NCBI GenBank assembly: GCA_938050265.1
Contig: CALLJT010000080.1
Location: forward strand, 1-20,248
Origin: Candidatus Saccharimonadia bacterium
Lineage (GTDB): Bacteria; Patescibacteriota; Saccharimonadia; Saccharimonadales; SZUA-47
Length of the DNA: 20,248 nucleotides
Direction: 5' to 3'
This document shows, one piece after another, positions 14,019 to 20,248 of this stretch. Made by a program: the position numbers and the translations under genes. The first letter of the stretch is position 1; every line of letters starts with the position of its first letter. The notes below the pieces were generated by a model. It was not told the DNA's origin. It did no database searches and saw only the letters and a list, made by a program, of their open reading frames with translations.

Positions 14019-16214
14019 ATGAAAAATGTATTAGCGGGTGCGGCATTGTTCGTAGGTGGGGTTGTTGGTTTAGGTGCTATTGGTCAGAGTGCGCTTTCTG
14101 CAGTACCGATCTTGCCAGCTTCGTGCGCTGGGGTGGATGTAGTGGTTAACGGCCAGTCACGTGGTTTCTATAATGGTGGGGAGTTGGACGTATCAGTTGG
14201 TGACGAGCTGCGGCTTTCGGCAACAATGATCAATAACGACAAACACGAGTTGTGGGATGGCACCAGGTTGACTATTGGGGGTGATCATACTGACGAAACA
14301 GATGGCGACATAGTTCATACGTATACAGTAATGAACTCAGGCGTGCAGGATGTATCGCTGCGTCTATTCGGTGTGCGGTTCGTATACTGGGGAACGAGTA
14401 ACTTTGACGCTACTCTGGATAATGATCAGCACGGCAATGGTCCTGCTCAGAATCGGTATGAGCAGCCGCAGGTTATCGATCAGACGTGTCCAGCATTTCG
14501 TATAAATGTTGAAGAAGGGCAAGAGCCCCATACTCAGTCCGACTGGCAGGCATCATTTTGGAATCTACCGAATACGTCATACCTTACCAGCCCGCCGTCC
14601 TTCCCGCAGGGCAGCCCCGTACATACAGCAGAGTACGAGATACTTGATCTAGACCTTGGACTCAGCAGCCCTCATGACAGTGTGAACCCAGATAGATTTG
14701 TTGCTCGGTTCACTAAATCAATTACCGTGGAACAAGGTGGTTACGAATTCAGTACTCGTAGTGATGATGGAGTTAGGATGTATGTAGACGATGAGCTCAT
14801 TATTGACCAATGGAACGACCACGCGGCGACTTATCATACCGCCATCCAGCATCTTAAAGCTGGTACACACCAGGTCGTTGTTGAGTATTACGAAAATGGG
14901 TATGATGCTGTGATCCAGGCGAACGTGCCGCAGTCGGTAGAGTCACCAGATCCAGTCACGTATACGTATGAAGACGCCCTCGAGCAATGTATGGCCTATG
15001 GACCACAAGCGCTTGTCTTTAATACGAGCAGGGACACAAATACGCTTACGAGCACAAATGCACGGACGGAGTATCTGTCGACAGGGCTGCAACACGATCA
15101 AGGCTATTCTGGCATGCAAGAATTTGGGCCGTACAGGGCGCATGTCGTGACGTATACAGATGACTACACCGCTGGTAATCGAGCGGCTGTCTCTGTAGAG
15201 TTGAGTGATCACAGCCAGATTACAGATTCATCTTGGTATAGTACGACAGAACTTGCAGGCCAGGGTGAGCTCGCGAGCACTCTCGTTAACGGGTACTTTC
15301 ACCCAGGACTGCATGAGCAGGGCAGCGAGCTTTCAGTTCGTTTTGTTGCGGATGGGGATATCGGTAACTCAAGTGTACAGCCAGTATGCTTAGTGCTCGA
15401 ACCAGTGCCCGATGATATTGAGACTCCTGAGTTAACAGCGGAGCTTGTTATAGACGGCTATGATAATGCAGATGATCAGTTATTCTTCGGGTCCATCGAT
15501 GGGTACAAGACACCAGCATCTCCACTGATCAGCTTGAGCCCTGACGGTGCACAACAAATAGTGGGCGTACCTTCAGGGAACTTTGGGCCAGGTGGTAGTA
15601 GGCGGTACTTGAGTAAGAGCGTTGATCGATTCGAGCCTGTGTATAACGGTATCGTTATTGGTAATCCAGAGCATTACGAACTCGTTTCTGTTACGGGTGA
15701 CAACTGTGATGAGGGCGGATATCAGCTTGCCTATGCTGTACTTGACCGTCCTGTGCAGGACGCACACTGTATCTTCACTGTGAATTACATTCCAAATGAT
15801 AACGCTGCTGTGGACAGCGAGTGGGCAGTGGAGTATTGGAACTTGCCAAATAGCTACCTTACATCGCCCCCTACTGTACCAAGTAGACCCGCAGATGCTC
15901 AATCGTCTGAGCCAGATCAGAACCTTGCCTATGACTGGGGTACAAATGTTCCGCATCCAGGGGTACAAGCAGATCGGTTCGTTGTCAGGGCATCTCGCAC
16001 GATCACGCTAACTGATGGAGACCATACAATACGCACCCTCAGCGACGACGGTGTCAGGGTGTACGTCAACGGTTCGCTCTGGATAGACGAATGGAATGAT
16101 CATGGAGCGACTGCTCATTCTGCGACAAACAACCTCGCCAGTGGTGAGCATGAAATCGTGGTAGAGTATTACGAGAATGGGTATGATGCCGTACTAGAGC
16201 TAACCATCGAGTAG
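14019..16214 (+). CDS. Secreted protein with two PA14 domains
   Basis: A 731-residue extracellular protein of unknown role. A signal peptide is clear (basic start, hydrophobic VLAGAALFVGGVVGLGAIG, possible cleavage after ALSA at ~28). No C-terminal anchor is seen. PA14 copy one spans about 175-303 (WQASFWNLPNTSYLTSPP, RSDDGVRMYVDDELIIDQW, VVVEYYENGYDAVIQ). Copy two spans about 602-731 (WAVEYWNLPNSYLTSPP, LSDDGVRVYVNGSLWIDEW, IVVEYYENGYDAVLE). PA14 is a beta-barrel often involved in carbohydrate binding or adhesion. The segments before, between and after (for example 310-600, with several cysteines) show no domain I recognise. AGGAGG (14009-14014) precedes ATG 14019; a TATGAT box lies at 13984-13989. 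It is the first of three plus-strand genes next to the recombinase remnant. Confidence 0.88.
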   Translation: MKNVLAGAALFVGGVVGLGAIGQSALSAVPILPASCAGVDVVVNGQSRGFYNGGELDVSVGDELRLSATMINNDKHELWDGTRLTIGGDHTDETDGDIVHTYTVMNSGVQDVSLRLFGVRFVYWGTSNFDATLDNDQHGNGPAQNRYEQPQVIDQTCPAFRINVEEGQEPHTQSDWQASFWNLPNTSYLTSPPSFPQGSPVHTAEYEILDLDLGLSSPHDSVNPDRFVARFTKSITVEQGGYEFSTRSDDGVRMYVDDELIIDQWNDHAATYHTAIQHLKAGTHQVVVEYYENGYDAVIQANVPQSVESPDPVTYTYEDALEQCMAYGPQALVFNTSRDTNTLTSTNARTEYLSTGLQHDQGYSGMQEFGPYRAHVVTYTDDYTAGNRAAVSVELSDHSQITDSSWYSTTELAGQGELASTLVNGYFHPGLHEQGSELSVRFVADGDIGNSSVQPVCLVLEPVPDDIETPELTAELVIDGYDNADDQLFFGSIDGYKTPASPLISLSPDGAQQIVGVPSGNFGPGGSRRYLSKSVDRFEPVYNGIVIGNPEHYELVSVTGDNCDEGGYQLAYAVLDRPVQDAHCIFTVNYIPNDNAAVDSEWAVEYWNLPNSYLTSPPTVPSRPADAQSSEPDQNLAYDWGTNVPHPGVQADRFVVRASRTITLTDGDHTIRTLSDDGVRVYVNGSLWIDEWNDHGATAHSATNNLASGEHEIVVEYYENGYDAVLELTIE
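14883..14911 (+). repeat. DNA-level repeat, PA14 copy one
   Basis: This 29-base stretch, encoding most of EYYENGYDAV, matches 16164-16192 in PA14 copy two at 27 of 29 positions. Both differences are synonymous third-base changes, pointing to an intragenic domain duplication or gene conversion. Confidence 0.8.
16164..16192 (+). repeat. DNA-level repeat, PA14 copy two
   Basis: Partner of 14883-14911 (27 of 29 identical). The flanking protein sequence of the two PA14 copies is less similar, so the DNA identity is concentrated at the domain end. Confidence 0.8.
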
Positions 16215-16260
16215 GGTTCCTGTATTGGTGCGTCATATTTGAAGAGATAAGGTAGATCTG

Positions 16261-16953
16261 ATGAGTAAAAAACGCAAAGCAGTCTATGCAACCGCAGCTT
16301 TTCTGGGGATTGGTGCGATTGGGGCCGTCTTCGAGACCCCTCCTGAGCCAGCGACTGAACAATACGCTGCCTCTGAAAATGCTTCACAGGTTCTCGGTGC
16401 TGAGTATGCAGAGACTGTATCTACTTTTGAAGTCACCGAGCCTGAAGTCCAGTTAAAAACAGAGACACTGACTGAAGCTATATCCCACGGCAGCGAAATC
16501 CAGTACTCAAGCGCATACGAGGAAGGCTCACAGACTGTCAGCCAGCAAGGTGTTGATGGCACAGAAACAATAACCTACGAAGTAGAGTACGCCGATGGCG
16601 TGGAGACGAGCAGAACCGAAGTATCCCGTACGGTAACGGTGCAGCCTGTGAAAGAGATCGTCCTGTACGGAACCAAGCCAGCACAGGTGCAAGCCGCACA
16701 AACTCAGACAACAACGCAGCAACCTACCCAGAGCGACTCATCGTCATCCGTAAGCGTACCTGAACCTGAAGATGAACCAGTTGCAGAATGTGAAATCAAA
16801 GGCAACATAAGCTATAGAACAGGCGAAAAGATCTATCACGTACCAGGCCAGCAGTATTACACCCGAACACAAATAGACACCAGTGATGGTGAGCGCTGGT
16901 TCTGCTCAGAAGACGAAGCTATCCGTGCAGGGTGGCGAAAGTCAAAGGTATGA
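16261..16953 (+). CDS. G5-domain surface protein with a C-terminal WFC-type module
   Basis: A 230-residue exported protein. KKRK then AVYATAAFLGIGAIGAVF (7-24) forms a signal peptide or N-terminal anchor. A G5 domain fits 54-140 (STFEVTEPEVQLKTETLTEA, VDGTETITYEVEYADGVETS, closing EIVLYGTKP); G5 domains bind N-acetylglucosamine-type polymers or act as stalks. A Gln/Thr/Ser-rich linker (141-175) leads to a compact module (178-230). It has the pattern CEIKGNIS, GEKIYHVPGQQYY, IDTSDGERWFCSEDEA and AGWRKSKV, a C-terminal domain found on many exported proteins and, as I recall, sometimes called the sunset domain. AAGG (16249-16252) precedes ATG 16261. It lies 46 bases after the PA14 gene; both probably act at the cell envelope. 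Confidence 0.85.
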   Translation: MSKKRKAVYATAAFLGIGAIGAVFETPPEPATEQYAASENASQVLGAEYAETVSTFEVTEPEVQLKTETLTEAISHGSEIQYSSAYEEGSQTVSQQGVDGTETITYEVEYADGVETSRTEVSRTVTVQPVKEIVLYGTKPAQVQAAQTQTTTQQPTQSDSSSSVSVPEPEDEPVAECEIKGNISYRTGEKIYHVPGQQYYTRTQIDTSDGERWFCSEDEAIRAGWRKSKV

Positions 16954-16987
16954 TCAGAGATTCGGTTATTAATTTCAAGGGAGACAT

Positions 16988-17491
16988 ATGGACTTAAACG
17001 ATCTCAAGCAGTTGCCACCGACAGACTACCTATCGCTCGTCGTAGAGCTTGCTGCACTGTTTAGCAAAATAAATGGTGAAAAGGAGCGAGCTGACTTCAT
17101 CGGTTCGGTGCAAGATGGAATGCTCACGTATGAATATACGGACGTGTTTGCAAAATTTGGTTTTAAAGAGTCAAACATCTTCTACGGTGTATTGATGCTG
17201 GACTTTAGAGGAGACGAGCTTGTTAATTTGTCGGCACTCAGCATACTGCAGGGCGGCTTCAAGAATTCCCGCAGCAAGAAACGGCTCAGGCATCTGCTAG
17301 CGAATTTCAGCAATATAGCAGAACACGAAGGTATAGCCATTACCACGCTTATCCCTGGTAAGAAATACTTGCTTGAGCTTGGCGAAAAGACCGTAACCTT
17401 TGGATTAGCGCATAATCATCAAGGCCCGTTTATCTATACCTGGGTAACTCGTACTGATTTGTACGAAGAGTTTTGCTCAGTTGACCTATGA
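16988..17491 (+). CDS. Hypothetical 167-residue protein
   Basis: I do not recognise this protein. ATG 16988 is well supported by AAGGGAG (16977-16983). There is no signal peptide or membrane helix, so it should be cytoplasmic. The first ~40 residues look helical (YLSLVVELAALFSKINGEKE). Alternating strands and helices follow: YTDVFAKFGFKESNIFYGVL, LVNLSALSILQGG, a basic patch NSRSKKRLRHLLANFSN at about 93-109, then IAITTLIPGKKYLLELGEKT and GPFIYTWVTRTDLYEEF. It begins 34 bases after the G5 gene. Its last bases form the left arm of an 11-bp inverted repeat, and its TGA stop overlaps the ATG of a 52-codon frame. Confidence 0.7.
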   Translation: MDLNDLKQLPPTDYLSLVVELAALFSKINGEKERADFIGSVQDGMLTYEYTDVFAKFGFKESNIFYGVLMLDFRGDELVNLSALSILQGGFKNSRSKKRLRHLLANFSNIAEHEGIAITTLIPGKKYLLELGEKTVTFGLAHNHQGPFIYTWVTRTDLYEEFCSVDL

Positions 17492-17529
17492 GGTCGACCC
17501 GCCTCCGCCATGCACACTGTCAGCTGAGC
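17475..17529. repeat. 11-bp inverted repeat over the 3' end of the hypothetical gene
   Basis: GCTCAGTTGAC (17475-17485) and GTCAGCTGAGC (17519-17529) pair over 11 positions with one G-T pair, around a 33-nt loop. The loop contains GGTCGACC and CCCGCCTCCGCCA. No T-run follows, so a simple intrinsic terminator is unlikely; it may be a transcript-end structure or a relic recombination site. Confidence 0.55.
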
Positions 17530-17646
17530 TACTTCAAGGGATGGAGGGCTTTGGAGGCGTTTGCAGAGAAGTTATTGAAGCCGCGTACGGCATTGGCCAT
17601 ACTGATGAGTACCCGAGCTGAGGTACAGGTACTATCCAACAAATAA
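17488..17646 (+). CDS. Possible small protein overlapping the upstream stop (ATGA)
   Basis: ATG 17488 overlaps the stop of the preceding gene as ATGA, a classic coupling arrangement, and opens a 52-codon frame ending TAA at 17644. The product is basic, with a helical-looking LEAFAEKLLKPRTALAILMS. No family is recognised. A second frame (stop about 17622) is open over much of the same stretch, so coding is uncertain and this may be chance. Confidence 0.25.
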   Translation: MRSTRLRHAHCQLSYFKGWRALEAFAEKLLKPRTALAILMSTRAEVQVLSNK

Positions 17647-18110
17647 ATACCTGACTCACCTTACCTATTATATGCGCACGCCATGGGGGTCTCTGGGGTG
17701 GGTCGAAGAGTGCAGTGGTCTGGTAAATACAAAATGTTCAGACTGGCGAGTACGCTTCTTCTTCGAGTTGGAGCATGAATGTGTTGGTGTATCCACGGAA
17801 GTTATCGGGCTTAGGTAGGGCAAGGGGTATCTCAAAAGGTACGGTTACGTGCTGACTGTGCCAATAGATAAACTCATGCAAAACAGTATCAAGTATTTGC
17901 CAGCAACTATCAAGCATAACCCAAGGCATAACCCACAACACACACCACTAACCATCAATCATCTGCAACTTTCTACCCCTGTTAACGCTCCGAGCGTTGG
18001 GGTGCTGGGGCGGGTTGTGGTTGGTGCTATTGTGGGTTTTAGATAGAGCTGGATTTTCCGATTGGGGGTTATTTGGGGGTTTTCATGAGGATGAGTGCGT
18101 ATGCAAAGAA
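17492..18110. other. 619-base low-gene stretch with repeats and fragments
   Basis: No convincing full gene is seen. The left end holds the inverted repeat and CCCGCCTCCGCCA (17498-17510), which resembles the 3' end with CCA of a tRNA-Ser acceptor arm although no tRNA body is present. GGAGGCG at 17553-17559 is complementary to it. On the minus strand, 17738-17941 is an open frame (TVLHEFIYWHSQH, LQLEEEAYS) that could be a small gene or gene fragment. AACGCTC (17984-17990) and GAGCGTT (17992-17998) form a 15-bp palindrome. Two GGGGGTT runs lie at about 18064-18080. Base composition is uneven, with runs of G on the plus strand. The stretch looks like decayed or intergenic DNA at the edge of the accessory block. 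Confidence 0.5.
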
Positions 18111-18500
18111 TCAAGCGAGTGCGGCTATCATGATTTTGGTGAAGTGTAGGGTGATCCATTCAGGGCCTAGTACGACCAGAGCGAGAAACACATATAGCGA
18201 AATGACCAAGTAGATGGTGCCGGTTTTGGCATGGTGTGTGTCGTCGATTTCTGTAAAGTCCTCTGGCTTGGTTCTTCGGTAGGCTGATAGGGCTCGTATG
18301 AATAGCTGTTTGGTATAGCGATTACTTGTAATCAGGGCGGCTACGAGGAGTGTAATCCCACCGAGCAGAACACCGGTCAATGCAATGAATACAAAATCGC
18401 CTCTATCTATGGTCGTTGCGCCACTGTCGACTCGAGGGAGCAGGACAAGTGAGGCAGCAATAAGGCCGATCGACAAAAGTATTTTTCGGGTAGTGTTCAT
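18111..18500 (-). CDS. Three-helix membrane protein of unknown function
   Basis: A 129-residue protein I do not recognise. Three hydrophobic helices are visible, at about 6-22 (ILLSIGLIAASLVLLP), 36-60 (FVFIALTGVLLGGITLLVAA) and 96-113 (IYLVISLYVFLALVVLG). A basic segment lies between helices two and three (KQLFIRALSAYRRTK). The ATG at 18500 has no clear Shine-Dalgarno. Upstream on the minus strand a TACTAT box ends four bases before the ATG, so the transcript could be almost leaderless. A CRP-like 16-mer overlaps the same bases. It lies 45 bases after the FKBP gene on the same strand and could also be read from that gene. Confidence 0.65.
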   Translation of the reverse strand: MNTTRKILLSIGLIAASLVLLPRVDSGATTIDRGDFVFIALTGVLLGGITLLVAALITSNRYTKQLFIRALSAYRRTKPEDFTEIDDTHHAKTGTIYLVISLYVFLALVVLGPEWITLHFTKIMIAALA

Positions 18501-18515
18501 GTGGATAGTATCACA
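18500..18515. promoter_or_regulatory. Second CRP-like 16-mer, over the start of the three-helix protein gene
   Basis: On the plus strand TGTGG-ATAGTA-TCACA (minus: TGTGA-TACTAT-CCACA) differs from the TGTGA-N6-TCACA consensus at one half-site base. It overlaps the start codon and a TACTAT -10-like box of the gene beginning at 18500. It resembles the site at 10882-10897 in quality. Confidence 0.35.
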
Positions 18516-18545
18516 CAGTAGTTGTACCTGCGGGAAAGTTTGTGG

Positions 18546-18929
18546 CTACAGAGATACGAGTTCGATGTCGAACACGAGGTCTGAGTTGGGTGGTATGTTC
18601 GGTGATGGAGACTGTGCACCGTAGGCTTTTTCTGCCGGGATAATCAGTCTGCGTGTGCCGCCAACTTTCATGCCAGGGACGCCTTCTGTCCAGCCGGCAA
18701 TGACTTGGTTGAGCCCAAATGTAATGGGTTGGCCCATGTCTTTAGAGCTCTGGAAGATCGTACCATTGCTGCAAAGTGCACCTGTGTAATGTGCGGTGAT
18801 GGTTGCGTTTTCAGGGCAGGTGTCACCAGTGCCTTCTACGATGTCTATGATCTGAAGTTCTGCTACTGATGTAAGTGGGTCGAAATCAGCGAGCGTTGTG
18901 CCTTCTAGTGGTTGGTTATCGTGTGTCAT
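18546..18929 (-). CDS. FKBP-type peptidyl-prolyl cis-trans isomerase
   Basis: A 127-residue single-domain FKBP without signal peptide, so probably a cytoplasmic folding helper that isomerises X-Pro bonds. The domain covers about 20-127: ITAHYTGALCSNGTIFQSS, PITFGLNQVIAGWTEGVPGM, KVGGTRRLIIPAEKAYG, IPPNSDLVFDIELVSL. Binding-pocket residues are kept (Tyr of HYTG, Phe of IFQSS, Trp of AGW, Tyr of AYG). The aspartate of the usual FDSS is glutamine here (FQSS). AGGAG, eight bases before ATG 18929 on the minus strand, supports the start. The ~20-residue N-terminal extension (TTLADFDPLTSVAELQ) is unassigned. It follows the CapA-like gene by about 110 bases on the same strand. Confidence 0.94.
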   Translation of the reverse strand: MTHDNQPLEGTTLADFDPLTSVAELQIIDIVEGTGDTCPENATITAHYTGALCSNGTIFQSSKDMGQPITFGLNQVIAGWTEGVPGMKVGGTRRLIIPAEKAYGAQSPSPNIPPNSDLVFDIELVSL

Positions 18930-19039
18930 TGTGTGTTCTCCTGTGTGGTGAAGTTAATTGCTGCGATCAAGGTGTAGCAAGATCTCTATAGACTAGTGTA
19001 CGGCATTAGGCCTGTTCCCTGGAAGGCTTCGAGTAAGGT

Positions 19040-20248
19040 TTAGCGAGCGTCTATGAGGCGTTTTAGGAATGGCTCTGCTTCAGGTGTGGTCATGATTTTT
19101 GGTTGGAGCGAGCGACCAAATTGCGTAGGTGTCAGCCTCGTCTGGATGAGGTGGCCAGCATGGAAATAGTGAGTCAGCACGATGCTGCGCGTTGTGCCTG
19201 GCCATTGAGTTTGGTCAAAGTACAGGTTACCAAGACCGTAGTAGATTGGAGTTCCGTTGTATGTCTCAAATGTCTGTGGTTGATGGGCTTGTGTGCCGAC
19301 GACCATATCGGCACCGCTGTCTGCGAGTTTTTTGAAATGTGCCTCCTGGTTTTCGATGGGTGCATCACACTGTGGGTATTCGATAAAGCCGTCAGGGTAG
19401 GAGTAGCATTCCCAGTATTGGACATCGACGATGACGAAATCTGCAGTTTTTTTGGCTTCCTGTATGTCTTGCGCGATTGATACGAAGTCGAATGGGTTCG
19501 CTCCTGCTTGGGTGTCTGTCGCGATAGCAAAATCCGGCGGGAATGAGTTGGGGTAGTTGTATGCGAGCAAGGCTACGCGCGTGTCTTTGAGGTCTACGAT
19601 GTAGGGCTGTGCTGCTTCAGCTGCGTTGATGCCGCCGCCGACTACACCCCAACCGAGTTCTTCGTAGAGCTGGATAGTGTCTCGGTTGAACTCATGTCCG
19701 ACGTCATTGTTGTGGTTGCCCGCTATTTCGACAACGTCTACACCACTATCCTGCAGGGTATCGATGAACTGTGGATCTGAACAGAACAGGGTTGTACTGT
19801 AGCTGCAGTTTTCACGAAACGATACTTCGTTGGATACATGTGTGATGTCTGTGGAGGCTAAAAAATCACCGATGAACGCACTGAAGTGCTTTGGGTCACC
19901 CACTTCGGCTAGCTTGCGCTGCATGCCGCGAGTCAGGGCTGTGACGCCGGTCTGATTAATGCTCAGTACGCCGTCTCGACTGAGCAGGTCAGGGTAGTTC
20001 GCATTACTTGGGAATGACGCGTCGCCAGTTACGTGTAGGTAGCGAAACAGCGCTCCTTCAGTGAACGAGTCAAGGTAATACTGATCGTCTACGGCAAGGA
20101 GTTTTACGTCCGGTGTGAGTATAGACGCGGAGACGAGGGCGGTGTCGGTAGGTCGGATAGCACCTATGTCGTCGAGGATCTCTAGGGAGTTGCTCGGCCG
20201 GTCGAGCGCCGCGGCAAGACTAGACTGGACTGCGCTATCTGTGCCGCG
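19040..20248 (-). CDS. CapA-like metallophosphatase family protein, 5' end outside window
   Basis: The minus-strand frame is open through the window end, giving 402 codons of a protein whose start lies beyond 20248; the ATG at 19924 is internal. It resembles the PGA_cap (CapA) family, a calcineurin-like phosphoesterase fold linked to poly-gamma-glutamate capsule synthesis or envelope work. Family stretches are INQTGVTALTRG, THVSNEVSF, VVEIAGNHNNDVG, and VVGTQAHQPQTFETYNGTPI followed by YYGLGNLYFDQ. The usual HWG(x)E motif reads VDVQYWECYSYP, so one expected metal-site histidine is not obvious. The N-terminal part seen (TPDVKLLAVDDQYY, LLSRDGVLS) looks like a leading non-catalytic region. An exported location is expected but the signal region is not in view. 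It leads a minus-strand run with FKBP and the three-helix protein. Confidence 0.87.
   Translation of the reverse strand, partial: RGTDSAVQSSLAAALDRPSNSLEILDDIGAIRPTDTALVSASILTPDVKLLAVDDQYYLDSFTEGALFRYLHVTGDASFPSNANYPDLLSRDGVLSINQTGVTALTRGMQRKLAEVGDPKHFSAFIGDFLASTDITHVSNEVSFRENCSYSTTLFCSDPQFIDTLQDSGVDVVEIAGNHNNDVGHEFNRDTIQLYEELGWGVVGGGINAAEAAQPYIVDLKDTRVALLAYNYPNSFPPDFAIATDTQAGANPFDFVSIAQDIQEAKKTADFVIVDVQYWECYSYPDGFIEYPQCDAPIENQEAHFKKLADSGADMVVGTQAHQPQTFETYNGTPIYYGLGNLYFDQTQWPGTTRSIVLTHYFHAGHLIQTRLTPTQFGRSLQPKIMTTPEAEPFLKRLIDAR

Noticed and set aside
17490..17560. tRNA gene on the minus strand (GTAGCTCAGCTGACAGTG looks like a D-arm)
   Set aside because: The D-stem does not pair, no anticodon stem or acceptor stem can be drawn, and the T-arm is incomplete.
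17738..17941. Zinc metallopeptidase from HEFIYWH
   Set aside because: The required HExxH spacing is not present, so no zincin claim is made.
1..20248. CRISPR arrays, insertion sequences, rRNA genes
   Set aside because: No regularly spaced direct repeats, no intact transposase and no rRNA-like stretch were seen on reading the window.

Overview
The window reads as a chromosome segment of a Patescibacteria/CPR bacterium, most likely Candidatus Saccharibacteria (TM7) or a close relative. Grounds (inference): short intergenic gaps, roughly balanced base composition, small secreted or membrane proteins with Saccharibacteria-like domain mixes (PA14, G5, CapA, DUF1361), a Crp/Fnr regulator without an obvious cAMP pocket, and TGA used as a normal stop (for example at 4308, 16951 and 17489). 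The last point argues against the UGA-recoding SR1/Gracilibacteria lineages.

Left block (1-7414, plus strand): a 5'-truncated polynucleotide phosphorylase gene, a small two-helix membrane protein, an RNase J-type nuclease and a DUF1361 membrane protein lie head to tail and look like one RNA-turnover operon. A consensus promoter at 5086-5115 then drives an FtsK/SpoIIIE DNA translocase.

Translation/ssDNA block (7464-10188, plus strand): an extended -10 promoter and a leader hairpin precede rpsF, ssb, rpsR, efp and a TlyA-type rRNA methyltransferase. A perfect palindrome lies in the rpsF-ssb gap on top of a second candidate promoter. rplI, the frequent next gene of such operons, is absent.

Middle block (10198-13551): a Crp/Fnr-family regulator (minus) is divergent from a YokE-like PH-domain protein (plus). 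The 138-bp gap between them holds a CRP-like 16-bp site that fits the regulator's conserved recognition helix. A membrane-anchored class A beta-lactamase-like protein follows, then ychF on the minus strand.

Accessory block (about 13484-18110): the C-terminal remnant of a large serine recombinase abuts and runs into the 5' end of ychF. Next come a secreted protein with two PA14 domains, a G5-domain surface protein, an unrecognised 167-aa protein and a low-gene stretch with inverted repeats and a short tRNA-Ser-3'-end-like sequence. This is the most mobile-looking part of the window.

Right block (18111-20248, minus strand): a CapA-like metallophosphatase (truncated by the window end), an FKBP-type prolyl isomerase and a three-helix membrane protein.

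No complete novel system is evident. The strongest oddities are an RNase J whose metal-binding motif C histidine is a tyrosine, the regulator/operator pair, the recombinase-ychF junction, and an EF-P with arginine at its tip.
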